Positions 55,948 to 64,000 of a stretch of 64,000 nt of DNA are shown here, one piece after another. A program made the translations under genes and the position numbers. The stretch spans positions 1 through 64,000 of the forward strand of contig NZ_JAJTTF010000007.1 of NCBI RefSeq assembly GCF_021341785.1, in the 5' to 3' direction. This stretch comes from Microbacterium sp. Au-Mic1 (GTDB lineage: Bacteria; Actinomycetota; Actinomycetes; Actinomycetales; Microbacteriaceae). The notes beneath the pieces are model-generated. The model searched no databases, was not told the DNA's origin, and saw only the letters and a list, made by a program, of their open reading frames with translations. Positions within the stretch are counted from its first letter, which is position 1. Each line of letters starts with the position of its first letter.

Positions 55948-58900
55948 ATGTCTGCGCCCGTGATCACCTATCCGCCGGAACTCCCGGTCAGCGCCGCGCG
56001 CGACGAGATCGCCGCAGCGATCCGCGACCATCAGGTGGTCGTGGTCGCCGGCGCGACCGGATCCGGCAAGACCACGCAGCTGCCGAAGATCCTGCTCGAG
56101 CTCGGCCGCGAGCGCATCGCGCACACCCAGCCTCGGCGGCTCGCCGCGCGCACGATCGCGGAGCGCGTGGCGGAAGAGCTGCACGTGCCGCTCGGCGGGC
56201 TCGTCGGATACAAGGTGCGGTTCACCGACCAGGTCTCGGACGAGACCCGGATCGCGCTGATGACCGATGGGATCCTGCTCAACGAGATCCACCGCGACCG
56301 ACTGCTGCGCCGCTACGACGCGATCATCATCGACGAGGCGCACGAGCGCTCCCTCAACGTCGACTTCCTGCTCGGGTACCTGCACCGGATCCTCCCCGAG
56401 CGGCCGGATCTCAAGGTCGTCATCACCTCGGCCACGATCGATCCGCACAGCTTCGCGAAGCACTTCGCGGACCGTGACGGGGAGCCGGCGCCGGTGATCG
56501 AGGTGTCCGGGCGGACCTATCCGGTCGAGATCCGGTACCGCCCGCTCGTCGACGAGGAGGCCGCGACCGCCGAGCCGGCGAAGCCCGCCAAGGGCGCGAA
56601 GTCCGAGCCCGAGGACGAGGTCACCGCGATCGTGCGAGCCCTCCGGGAACTCGACCGCTCCAAGCGCGGCGACGTGCTGGTGTTCCTGCCGGGCGAGGCC
56701 GAGATCCGCGACGCGGCCGACGCGATCCGCGGCGCCTATCGTTCCCAGACGGCGCCGGTCGAGGTGCTCCCGCTGTACGGACGGCTCTCGGCAGCGGAGC
56801 AGCACCGGGTGTTCGAGCCGTCGACCGTGGCGGGCCTGCGCCGCCGCGTGATCCTCGCCACGAACGTCGCCGAGACGAGCCTGACCGTGCCCGGCATCAA
56901 GTACGTGATCGACACCGGCACGGCCCGCATCTCGCGCTACAGCAGCCGTTCGAAGGTGCAGCAACTGCCGATCGAGGCGGTGTCGCAGGCATCCGCGAAC
57001 CAGCGCTCCGGACGTGCGGGGCGCACGAGCGCGGGAATCGCGATCCGCCTCTACGGCGAGGAGGACTTCGACAAGCGCCCCGAGTTCACCGAGCCCGAGA
57101 TCCTGCGCACCTCGCTCGCCGCGGTGGTGCTGCAGATGCTGAGCCTGGGTTTCGGCGACATCGCGGAGTTCCCGTTCATCACTCCCCCGGAGTCCCGCGA
57201 CGTGCGCTCCGCACTCGACCTCCTGGTCGAGCTCGGCGCGGTGCAGGTGCCGTCGAAGGCCTCGGGATCCCGCGCGGAGGAGGCTCCGCGACTCACCCGG
57301 ATCGGCCGCGACATCGCGCGCATGCCGATCGACCCGCGCTTCGCCCGCATGCTCGTGGAGGCGGCCAGGACGGACGTGGTCGCGCCGGTGCTCGCGATCG
57401 TCGCGGGGCTGTCGATCCAGGACGTGCGCGAGCGCCCCTCGGCGGATGCACCGCAGGGCGTGCGCGACGAGGCAGAGCGGATGCACGCGCGCTTCGCGGA
57501 CCCGACGAGTGACTTCCTGTCGATCCTGAACCTGTGGAACCACCTGCGCGAACAGCAGAAAGAGCTCGGATCCAGTGCGTTCCGCCGGCTCTGCCGCTCG
57601 GAGCACCTGAACTACGTGCGCGTGCGGGAGTGGTTCGACGTGCACCGGCAGCTGCGGACGCTCGTGCCCCGCAAGGGGTCGTTGAGCGAGGACGCGCGCA
57701 GCGCGACCGAGACGAAACGCGGCGATCTCGCGGGGGACCGCGTTTCGTCTCGCTCCGACTCCGTCGGTGCTCGCTCAACGACCCCGACTGATGCCGACGC
57801 CGTGCATCGCGCGATCCTCGCCGGTCTGCTCAGCCAGATCGGGATCCTCGACGAGCGCAACGTCGCCAAGGGCCCGCCCGCGAAGGGCGGGCAGAAGGAT
57901 CCGAAGCGGCGCATCGCGGAGTACCGCGGAGCCCGCGGGATCCGCTTCTCGCTGTTCCCCGGATCCGCCCTGCGCAAGAAGGCTCCGCGTGCCGTCATGG
58001 CGGCGGAGATCGTGGAGACGTCGCGCACGTTCGCGCGCACGGCGGCCGCGATCGACCCGGCGTGGGCGGAAGCACTGGCAGGAGACCTCGCCAAGCGGCA
58101 GATCTCCGAGCCGCACTGGTCCAAGGAGTCGGGCGCCGCCGTCGCGTACGAGAAGGTGACGCTGTTCGGCGTGGAGATCGTGGCCCGTCGGCGGGTGCAG
58201 TTCGCGCGCATCGACCGACCCGCGGCGCGTGAGCTGTTCCTCCGGCACGCCCTCGTGGAGGGCGAGTGGGATCCGAGCCGGATCGACAAGCGGGTCTCCG
58301 CGTTCTGGCGCAGCAACGCCGAGCTGCGCAAGCGCCTCGAGAAGCTCGAGGAGCGCGAGCGACGCCGCGACATCCTCGTGGGCGACGAGGCCGTATTCCG
58401 GTTCTACGATGAGCGCATCCCGACCGATGTGTTCGACGTGCGCTCGTTCGAGGCGTGGTGGCGCGACGCCCTGACGACGACGCCGAAGCTGCTCGTGATG
58501 CGCGAGGGCGACCTGATCGACGACGCAGAACGTGCCGACAAGCAGGACTTCCCGACGCGCTGGACCCAGGGCGATCAGATGCTCGGCCTGGCCTACCGGT
58601 TCGAGCCCGGTGCCGCGGACGACGGCGTGAGCGTCGTCATCCCGCTCGCGCTGCTGCAGCAGGTGCAGGACGCGGGCTTCGACTGGCAGGTGCCGGGGCT
58701 GCGCGCCGAACTCGTGACCGCGCTGCTGCGAGCGCTGCCGAAGGCGATCCGGCGGCACGTCGTCCCCGCCGCGGACTGGGCCGAGAAGTTCGGCGCCGAA
58801 CTCGCCGCCGAGGGACCCGAATCACGCCAGGGCCTTCCCGGCCGGAGCCTGGGCGAGGCGCTCGCGCGTCTCATCCAGCCGCTCGCGAACCAGCCCATGT

Positions 58901-59997
58901 CGGCCGCGGACTTCGACCTGGAGCGGGTTCCCGCACACTTGCGGATGAACTTCCGCGCGGTCGACGAGCGCGGGCGCGTGGTCGGATCCGGCCGGGATCT
59001 GACCACGCTGCAGCGGGATCTCGCGGACCGGTCGCGGGCGAGCGTGGCCCGTTCGATCGAGCGGGCGCCGGGCCCGGCCCGCCCGGGACCTGGTGCGGCG
59101 GCGGTCGCGGCCGCCTCGGCGCCGACGGAGCGCGACGGCATCACGACCTGGGATGTCGGCGATCTGCCGGAGGTGCTGGACACGCGCGTGGCGGGTGGCG
59201 TCGTGCGCGGCTATCCCGCCCTCGTGGATCAGGGCAGGTCCGTCGCGCTGCGCGTCGAGGCGACCGCCGAGGCGGCTCGGGCCGCCACGCGCGACGGTGT
59301 GCTGCGGCTCGTGCTCCTCGGGATCCCTTCCCCCGCGCCCTACGTGCAGCAGCACCTGACCAGCCCGGAGAAGCTCGCCCTCGCCGCCTCGCCGTACCCG
59401 AACGTCGCGACGCTGATCGAGGACGCGCGCGCGGCGGTCGCACGGGCGGCGATCGACCGTCTGACAGAGGGGTCGGGCGTGGTGCGCGCCGAGGCCGACT
59501 TCACGCGCGTGCGGGACGGCGTCTCCGCGGTCGTCGTGGACGAGCTGTTCGCGCTGGTGTCGCTGGTCGCGAAGGTCCTCACGAAGGCCCGCGAGGTCGA
59601 GCGCGCGATGAAGGGCCAGAACTCGCTCGCGCTGCTCGGGCCGCTGAACGACATCCGCGGTCAGCTCGGGGGGCTGGTGACGTCCGGCTTCGTCTCGGGT
59701 GCGGGCGTGGAGCGCCTCGCCCACTACCCGCGCTACCTGGACGGAATCCTGGATCGGCTGCGCACCCTCGCCGACGCCCCGGGCAAGGACCGCACCCGGC
59801 AGAGCGAGTACGAGCGCATGGCACAGGCCTACGCCGACGCCGGCGGCGCGATCCCGCTGACCGCGGGCACCGAGCCCCGACTCGTCGAGGTGCGCTGGCT
59901 GCTCGAGGAGTACCGCGTGAGCCTGTTCGCGCAGCGCCTGGGCACCGCGCAGCCGGTGTCCCCGCAGCGCATCGTGAAGGCGCTCGCCGGGAACTGA
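55948..59997 (+). CDS. hrpA: ATP-dependent RNA helicase HrpA
   Basis: The 1349-residue DEAH helicase has motif I GATGSGKTT near residue 32, DEAH near 130, SAT, the motif V/VI stretch SGRAGRTSAGIAIRLY, the HA2/OB regions and the long DUF3418 C-terminus of bacterial HrpA. It unwinds RNA in mRNA maturation and ribosome rescue. Residues about 577-612 (SLSEDARSATETKRGD and onward) are encoded by a palindromic repeat element inserted in frame between helical segments; the reading frame continues normally afterwards. The ATG follows TAGGCT by eight bases. Confidence 0.95.
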   Translation: MSAPVITYPPELPVSAARDEIAAAIRDHQVVVVAGATGSGKTTQLPKILLELGRERIAHTQPRRLAARTIAERVAEELHVPLGGLVGYKVRFTDQVSDETRIALMTDGILLNEIHRDRLLRRYDAIIIDEAHERSLNVDFLLGYLHRILPERPDLKVVITSATIDPHSFAKHFADRDGEPAPVIEVSGRTYPVEIRYRPLVDEEAATAEPAKPAKGAKSEPEDEVTAIVRALRELDRSKRGDVLVFLPGEAEIRDAADAIRGAYRSQTAPVEVLPLYGRLSAAEQHRVFEPSTVAGLRRRVILATNVAETSLTVPGIKYVIDTGTARISRYSSRSKVQQLPIEAVSQASANQRSGRAGRTSAGIAIRLYGEEDFDKRPEFTEPEILRTSLAAVVLQMLSLGFGDIAEFPFITPPESRDVRSALDLLVELGAVQVPSKASGSRAEEAPRLTRIGRDIARMPIDPRFARMLVEAARTDVVAPVLAIVAGLSIQDVRERPSADAPQGVRDEAERMHARFADPTSDFLSILNLWNHLREQQKELGSSAFRRLCRSEHLNYVRVREWFDVHRQLRTLVPRKGSLSEDARSATETKRGDLAGDRVSSRSDSVGARSTTPTDADAVHRAILAGLLSQIGILDERNVAKGPPAKGGQKDPKRRIAEYRGARGIRFSLFPGSALRKKAPRAVMAAEIVETSRTFARTAAAIDPAWAEALAGDLAKRQISEPHWSKESGAAVAYEKVTLFGVEIVARRRVQFARIDRPAARELFLRHALVEGEWDPSRIDKRVSAFWRSNAELRKRLEKLEERERRRDILVGDEAVFRFYDERIPTDVFDVRSFEAWWRDALTTTPKLLVMREGDLIDDAERADKQDFPTRWTQGDQMLGLAYRFEPGAADDGVSVVIPLALLQQVQDAGFDWQVPGLRAELVTALLRALPKAIRRHVVPAADWAEKFGAELAAEGPESRQGLPGRSLGEALARLIQPLANQPMSAADFDLERVPAHLRMNFRAVDERGRVVGSGRDLTTLQRDLADRSRASVARSIERAPGPARPGPGAAAVAAASAPTERDGITTWDVGDLPEVLDTRVAGGVVRGYPALVDQGRSVALRVEATAEAARAATRDGVLRLVLLGIPSPAPYVQQHLTSPEKLALAASPYPNVATLIEDARAAVARAAIDRLTEGSGVVRAEADFTRVRDGVSAVVVDELFALVSLVAKVLTKAREVERAMKGQNSLALLGPLNDIRGQLGGLVTSGFVSGAGVERLAHYPRYLDGILDRLRTLADAPGKDRTRQSEYERMAQAYADAGGAIPLTAGTEPRLVEVRWLLEEYRVSLFAQRLGTAQPVSPQRIVKALAGN
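57677..57783. repeat. Palindromic repeat element inside hrpA
   Basis: A 107-bp inverted repeat: each arm is GGTCGTTGAGCGAG, 18 variable bases, then GAGACGAAACGCGG, meeting in an unpaired centre of 15 bases. It is translated in frame as about 36 residues of HrpA rich in Ser, Thr, Asp and Arg. Flanking repeats are not evident. Confidence 0.85.
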
Positions 59998-60095
59998 CCC
60001 CCCGGGTGGCGCTGCTCTCGATCCACCCCGCCACGCCGGTGGGCGACGCCGGCGGCCCCGTGCCGCTCACGCGTCCCGACCCCGCAGACCCGTCG

Positions 60096-60101
60096 TAGCC
60101 T
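60096..60101 (+). promoter_or_regulatory. Leaderless -10 box, quinone oxidoreductase-like gene
   Basis: TAGCCT is followed by exactly six bases and the ATG at 60108. Confidence 0.5.
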
Positions 60102-60107
60102 GGAGCC

Positions 60108-61055
60108 ATGGCGCAGGCGATCGTGCAGACCGAGCTCGGCGGACCCGAGGTCCTCACCCTCGTGGAGGTGCCGGATCCGGTGCCTGCGCCCAGCGAGGTC
60201 GTCGTGCGGATCGAAGCGGCCGGCGTGAATCCGATCGACGTCAAGCAGCGCAGTGGCTTCCGCCCCCTGCCGCCGATCACCGAGCCCCGGCACCTCGGCT
60301 TCGACGGAGCGGGCGTCGTGACCGCGATCGGATCCGGCGTCGAGGGCCTCGAGGTCGGCGACCGCGTCACGATCCGCGACACCCGGGGCACGTACGCGAC
60401 CGCGCTCGCCGTGCCGGCCGCCCACACCTGGGTGATGCCGGACGAGGTGACCGCCGCACAGGGCGCCGCCCTGGGGATCCCCGCGGGCACCGCGTACCAG
60501 TCGCTGCTCTCGCTCGGCGTCGGCAACGACGACCTGCTGCTCGTGCACGCGGGATCCGGCGCGGTCGGCCAGGCCGCGGTCCAGTTCGCCGTGGACGGGG
60601 GCGCCACCGTCATCGCCACGGGCGGTGCGGCGTCGCAGGAGCGCCTTCGCGAGCTGGGCGCGATCCCCGTCGTCTACGGGGAGGGCCTCGAACAGCGCAT
60701 CCGGGACGCCGCGGACGGGCGGCCCGTCACGGTCGCGCTCGACGGCGCCGGCACGGACGAGGCGATCGCCGCCTCGCTCGCCCTGGTCTCCGACCGCGAC
60801 AGGATCGCCACGATCGTGCGCGGCCCGGACGCGGCGTCACTCGGCATCCGCGCGTTCAGCGGAGGCAGCCCCGTCCCGCTCACGGAGCAGGAGCTCGCGT
60901 GGCGCGCGGAGGCCGTGCCGGCCGCGCTCGGGCTCATCGCCCGGGGTTTCTTCTCGATCGAGTTCGGCCCTGAGCTGCCTCTGGCCGAGGCCGCCGAGGC
61001 GCACCGGCTCATCGAGGCGCGCGCCGCGCGCGGCAAGATCGTGCTGCGCCCCTGA
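60108..61055 (+). CDS. Zinc-independent medium-chain reductase (quinone oxidoreductase-like)
   Basis: The 315-residue protein has the GroES-like domain (VVVRIEAAGVNPIDVKQRSG), GFDGAGVV, and the Rossmann loop VHAGSGAVGQAAVQFA near 148. It lacks the structural-zinc cysteines, so it belongs to the quinone oxidoreductase group that reduces enones or quinones with NADPH. Not part of an operon; it is leaderless and followed by an independent promoter for the next gene. Confidence 0.88.
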   Translation: MAQAIVQTELGGPEVLTLVEVPDPVPAPSEVVVRIEAAGVNPIDVKQRSGFRPLPPITEPRHLGFDGAGVVTAIGSGVEGLEVGDRVTIRDTRGTYATALAVPAAHTWVMPDEVTAAQGAALGIPAGTAYQSLLSLGVGNDDLLLVHAGSGAVGQAAVQFAVDGGATVIATGGAASQERLRELGAIPVVYGEGLEQRIRDAADGRPVTVALDGAGTDEAIAASLALVSDRDRIATIVRGPDAASLGIRAFSGGSPVPLTEQELAWRAEAVPAALGLIARGFFSIEFGPELPLAEAAEAHRLIEARAARGKIVLRP

Positions 61056-61110
61056 TCCGCCGGATCCGCAACAGTCGGAAACATCCCTGCGGATCCGCAC
61101 CCGCGCGCCC

Positions 61111-61116
61111 GAGGAT
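61111..61116 (+). promoter_or_regulatory. Possible leaderless -10 box, O-acetylhomoserine sulfhydrylase-like gene
   Basis: GAGGAT is six bases before the GTG at 61123; it keeps the A and T of the -10 pattern but lacks the first T, so support is modest. The leader has no room for a SAM riboswitch. Confidence 0.3.
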
Positions 61117-61122
61117 GGGTGG

Positions 61123-62484
61123 GTGACCGACAGCGCCGCCTCCGCCCCCGACACCCGTTTCGCCACGAAGCAGGTGCAGGCCGCGTATGTCTCCGGCACG
61201 CCGCAGAACACCGCCGTGCCGCCGCTGTACCAGTCCGCCGCCTACGAGTTCGGCTCACTGGCCGAGGCCCGCGACCTGTTCGCGCTGCGCCGTGCCGGCA
61301 ACATCTACAGCCGCAACGCCAGCCCGACGCAGCAGCTGCTCGAAGAGCGCGTGACCGCGCTCGAGGGCGGCATCTCGGCCGTGGCCGTGGCGAGCGGCCA
61401 GGCGGCGGTCGCCGTCACGATCCTCGCGCTCGCCGGTCGCGGTGGGCATGTCGTCGCGGCCGACCGGCTCTACGGCGGAACGGTCGACCTGCTGCAGGAC
61501 ACGCTCGCCGACTTCGGCATCACGGTGACCTTCGTCGACCAGGACGACCCGGAGGCCTGGCGCGCGGCGGCGAACGAGCGCACCCGGCTGTTCTTCGCGG
61601 AGTCGGTCGCGAACCCGCTGGCGCAGGTGCTCGACATCCGCTCCGTCGCCGACGCCGCGCATGCCGCCGGCGTCCCCCTCGTCATCGACAGCACCGTCGG
61701 CACTCCGTACCTGATCCGCCCGGGCGAGCACGGCGCCGACTTCGTCGTGCACTCCGCGACGAAGTACCTGAGCGGCCACGGCACATCGCTCGGCGGAGTC
61801 GCGGTCGACCTGGGCTCCTTCGACTTCGGCGCGCAGCCCGCGCGGTGGCCGCAGTTCACGGCGCAGCACGACCGGTTCGGCCCCCTCTCGCTCTGGGAGC
61901 GGTTCGGACAGGGCTTCGCCTTCGCCGCGCTCGTGAAGGCGAAGTACGTGCACGACCTGGGGCCCTCGCTGTCGCCCTTCAACGCGCACCAGATCCTGCA
62001 GGGCATCGAGACGCTCGACCTGCGCGTCTCGCGTCAGAGCGCGTCCGCCCAGACCATCGCCGAAGCCCTCCACGAGAACCCGGCGATCGCCGCCGTGCAC
62101 CACCCCGGCCTCCCCGGCAACCCCTGGCACGACCTCGCCGCGCGCTACCTCCCCCGCGGCATCCCCGCGGTGTTCTCGATAGATCTCGTCCCCACCGGTG
62201 ACGAGGCCCTGGATCAGGAGCGCGTGGAACGGTTCGTGGACGGTCTGAAGATCGTGCGCCTCGTGGCGAACATCGGCGACGCCCGGTCGCTCGTCTCCCA
62301 CCCCGCCTCCATGACGCACTCGCACCTGAACGCCGCCCAGCGCGCCACCGCCGGCATCGGATCCACGACCGTGCGTCTGTCGATCGGCATCGAGGACCCC
62401 GCCGACATCCTCGCCGACCTCGAGCAGGCGCTGTCGGCCGCGATCACCACGACGACGACGCAGCAGGAGTTCGCGAACGCCTGA
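61123..62484 (+). CDS. O-acetylhomoserine aminocarboxypropyltransferase-like PLP enzyme
   Basis: The 453-residue Cys/Met-metabolism enzyme likely makes homocysteine from O-acetylhomoserine and sulfide. It has YSRNASPTQQLLEERV, ASGQAAVAVTIL, and the PLP lysine in SATKYLSGHGTSLGG. Residues 330-440 carry the C-terminal domain (RLVANIGDARSLVSHPASMTH). Length fits MetY. GTG 61123 is chosen because it gives the usual short N-terminus before TRFATKQVQAAY. No other met genes are near. Confidence 0.9.
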   Translation: MTDSAASAPDTRFATKQVQAAYVSGTPQNTAVPPLYQSAAYEFGSLAEARDLFALRRAGNIYSRNASPTQQLLEERVTALEGGISAVAVASGQAAVAVTILALAGRGGHVVAADRLYGGTVDLLQDTLADFGITVTFVDQDDPEAWRAAANERTRLFFAESVANPLAQVLDIRSVADAAHAAGVPLVIDSTVGTPYLIRPGEHGADFVVHSATKYLSGHGTSLGGVAVDLGSFDFGAQPARWPQFTAQHDRFGPLSLWERFGQGFAFAALVKAKYVHDLGPSLSPFNAHQILQGIETLDLRVSRQSASAQTIAEALHENPAIAAVHHPGLPGNPWHDLAARYLPRGIPAVFSIDLVPTGDEALDQERVERFVDGLKIVRLVANIGDARSLVSHPASMTHSHLNAAQRATAGIGSTTVRLSIGIEDPADILADLEQALSAAITTTTTQQEFANA

Positions 62485-62495
62485 GCCGTCGTCGG

Positions 62496-62501
62496 TACGC
62501 T
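62496..62501 (+). promoter_or_regulatory. Leaderless -10 box, shikimate dehydrogenase-like gene
   Basis: TACGCT is followed by six bases and the GTG at 62508. Confidence 0.5.
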
Positions 62502-62507
62502 GGTCCC

Positions 62508-63326
62508 GTGCCGATCCTGAACAAAGACATGACGCTGTGCATCTCGCTGTCTGCGCGCCCGAGCAACAACGGCACCCGGTTCCACAACCACCTCTACGAG
62601 GCGCTCGGGCTGAACTGGATCTACAAGGCGTTCGCCCCGACCGATCTCGCGCAGGCGATCGCCGGCGTGCGAGGCCTCGGTATCCGCGGCTGCGCGATCT
62701 CCATGCCGTACAAGGAGGACGTGATCGCCCTCGTCGACCGGATGGATCCGTCGGCCACGGCCATCGACTCGGTCAACACGATCGTGAACGACGACGGGGT
62801 GCTCACCGCGTACAACACCGACTACTCGGCGATCGCCGAGCTCATCGCGCGGAACGGGATCGAGCCCGCGTCGTCCGTGCTGCTGCGCGGATCCGGCGGC
62901 ATGGCGAAGGCGACCGCCGCTGCGTTCCGTGACGCGGGCTTCTCGGACGTCACGATCGTCGCGCGCAACGAGGACGCGGGACGGGCACTCGCGGATCTCT
63001 ACGGCTTCGGCTGGGCTGCGGACGTGGACGGGGGAACGGCCGACGTGCTCGTCAACGTGACCCCGATCGGCATGGCCGGGGGCGCCGAGGCCGCGGCGCT
63101 GTCGTTCCCCCCGTCCGCGATCGATGCGGCCCGGGTCGTTTTCGACGTCGTGGCACTCCCCGCCGAGACGCCGCTCGTGCGGGCGGGACTCGCCGCGGGC
63201 AAGACCGTCATCAACGGGGCCTCCGTCGCCACACTGCAGGCGCTCGAGCAGTTCGTGCTGTACACGGGCGTGCGCCCGACCGACGAGCAGGTGCGCGCGG
63301 CCGAGGAGTTCATGCGCGCGCAGTGA
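62508..63326 (+). CDS. Shikimate 5-dehydrogenase-like protein
   Basis: The 272-residue protein has the shikimate dehydrogenase fold: MPYKEDVIALVD (catalytic Lys), NTIVNDDG, AYNTDYSAI (catalytic Asp) and the nucleotide loop GSGGMAKAT. The N-terminal stretch ISLSARPSNNGTRFHN differs from the usual SxSxSP substrate loop of AroE, so it may be a paralogue for another cyclohexene acid rather than the biosynthetic enzyme. It starts with a leaderless GTG and stands between a methionine gene and murE. Confidence 0.8.
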   Translation: MPILNKDMTLCISLSARPSNNGTRFHNHLYEALGLNWIYKAFAPTDLAQAIAGVRGLGIRGCAISMPYKEDVIALVDRMDPSATAIDSVNTIVNDDGVLTAYNTDYSAIAELIARNGIEPASSVLLRGSGGMAKATAAAFRDAGFSDVTIVARNEDAGRALADLYGFGWAADVDGGTADVLVNVTPIGMAGGAEAAALSFPPSAIDAARVVFDVVALPAETPLVRAGLAAGKTVINGASVATLQALEQFVLYTGVRPTDEQVRAAEEFMRAQ

Positions 63327-63348
63327 GTCGCGAGGGTCCTGGACGTTC

Positions 63349-63390
63349 GCGTTTCGTCTCGGTCGCCTTCGGCGTCCTCGCTCAACGACC
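63349..63390. repeat. Single arm of the palindromic repeat element
   Basis: GCGTTTCGTCTC and CTCGCTCAACGACC are the inner and outer parts of one arm, separated by 16 bases. The partner arm is missing. It ends 15 bp before the murE -10 box and so fills the place of its -35 region. Confidence 0.7.
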
Positions 63391-63404
63391 GGGAAGCGCC
63401 CCGG

Positions 63405-63410
63405 TAGACT
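63405..63410 (+). promoter_or_regulatory. -10 box, murE
   Basis: TAGACT lies nine bases before the ATG at 63420, giving at most a few leader bases. Confidence 0.45.
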
Positions 63411-63419
63411 CGGACGGTC

Positions 63420-64000
63420 ATGCCCTCCGTGTCGAACTACCCCGCCCCGCGCCTGGATTCCCGCCCTGTCGAGACGTTCCGCGCGACGCTCGGCGACCTC
63501 GCGGCACACCTCGACGTCGCCGCTCCCGTCCGCACCGACGCGGCGTTCACGGGTGTCGCCGTGGGCACGGAGCACGTCCGCGCCGGCGACCTGTTCCTCG
63601 GAATACGCGGGGCGAATGCGCACGGGGCCCGGTTCGCGGCGAAGGCCGTCGAGGCCGGAGCCGCCGCGGTGCTCACCGACGCCGAGGGCGCCGCCCTCGT
63701 GCCCGACGACGTCCCGGCGCTCGTCGTGGACGATCCGCGCCTGGCCGCCGGCCCCGCATCCGCGTTCCTCTACCGAGACCCGGTCGCGTCGATGACCTCG
63801 ATCGGGATCACGGGCACCCAGGGCAAGACCACGACCGCGTTCTACGTGGCCGCCGCCGCAGGCATGTCCCGGTCCGGCACGATCGGATCCATCGGCACGA
63901 CCGTGGGCGACGACTTCTTCCCGCCCGTGCTGACCACCCCCGAGGCGCCCGAGCTGCAGGCGCTGTTCGCGGTGATGCGCGAGCAGCGGCTCGGCACGGT
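63420..64000 (+). CDS. murE: UDP-N-acetylmuramoyl-peptide ligase MurE (partial, 3' end outside window)
   Basis: The first 193 codons are visible. Residues about 25-115 are the MurE N-terminal domain (FTGVAVGTEHVRAGDLFLGIRG), and the ATP loop GITGTQGKTTTAFY is near residue 130, followed by TIGSIGTTVGDDFF and TTPEAPELQ. MurE adds the third residue of the peptidoglycan stem peptide. Whether it uses L-Lys, ornithine or meso-diaminopimelate is decided by C-terminal residues outside the window. Confidence 0.92.
   Translation, partial: MPSVSNYPAPRLDSRPVETFRATLGDLAAHLDVAAPVRTDAAFTGVAVGTEHVRAGDLFLGIRGANAHGARFAAKAVEAGAAAVLTDAEGAALVPDDVPALVVDDPRLAAGPASAFLYRDPVASMTSIGITGTQGKTTTAFYVAAAAGMSRSGTIGSIGTTVGDDFFPPVLTTPEAPELQALFAVMREQRLGT

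Noticed and set aside
61056-61122. A SAM riboswitch before the O-acetylhomoserine sulfhydrylase-like gene
   Set aside because: The gap is too short, has no conserved pairing pattern, and the gene seems to be leaderless.

Overview
The window is very GC-rich and densely coded on both strands. Its gene content points to an actinobacterium, most likely Microbacteriaceae and close to Microbacterium: an eno-ftsB-DUF501 block, ispE, rsmA, tatD, metG and rsmI, a CU044_5270-type protein beside an ECF sigma factor, and many starts that follow a TANNNT box by only six or seven bases with no leader. I see no rRNA, tRNA, CRISPR array, prophage or insertion sequence. Fifty protein-coding genes are annotated; the first and last are cut by the window edges.

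Layout: 1-1351 is a secreted zinc metalloprotease with a 30-bp DNA repeat (minus strand, partial). 1656-6840 is an apparent minus-strand operon eno > ftsB > DUF501 > subtilisin-like protease > ndh, closed by a strong hairpin. 7080-8276 is an orphan PP-loop ATPase. 8376-13597 is a monosaccharide ABC importer with its LacI regulator; two near-identical 16-bp operators sit in front of the transporter and in front of the regulator. 33221-42891 holds housekeeping genes (ispE, rsmA, tatD, metG) mixed with reductases, an MFS carrier, an S12 lipoprotein and a methyltransferase. 43011-44550 is an ECF sigma factor with a membrane partner. 44837-51263 is rsmI, a protein O-mannosyltransferase, corA, and a tightly coupled aminotransferase > amino acid permease > Lrp operon. 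51477-64000 carries a YyaL-type protein, an aldo/keto reductase, a TetR/SDR pair, hrpA, an oxidoreductase, an O-acetylhomoserine sulfhydrylase-like enzyme, a shikimate dehydrogenase-like enzyme and the start of murE.

The most interesting part is 13777-33197, all on the plus strand. It encodes a D-aminoacylase-like amidohydrolase, three S12-type serine hydrolases (one fused to an S9 peptidase in a single 1111-residue protein), a class A beta-lactamase-fold hydrolase, a peptide ABC importer (lipoprotein SBP, permease, permease-ATPase fusion, ATPase), and then an M20 hydrolase, a GNAT acyltransferase and an enolase-superfamily N-acyl/N-succinylamino acid racemase. A PucR-family regulator ends the block. 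The last three enzymes match the known succinylation-racemisation-desuccinylation route that turns D-amino acids into L-amino acids irreversibly. The hydrolases lack visible signal peptides, so I infer that peptides containing D-residues (peptidoglycan stems or D-amino-acid peptides) are imported first and then taken apart and inverted in the cytoplasm.

Three promoters in this locus (before 13777, 15441 and 20907) share one architecture: a direct repeat of TYGTC-N5-GCAC with a 31-bp period, with the -10 box starting exactly 69 bp after the start of the first repeat. This is a candidate binding site for the PucR-family regulator and would define a regulon. A family of palindromic elements with GTTGAGCGAG and GACGAAACGC arms occurs at 53280, 57677 and 63349; one copy lies in frame inside hrpA.
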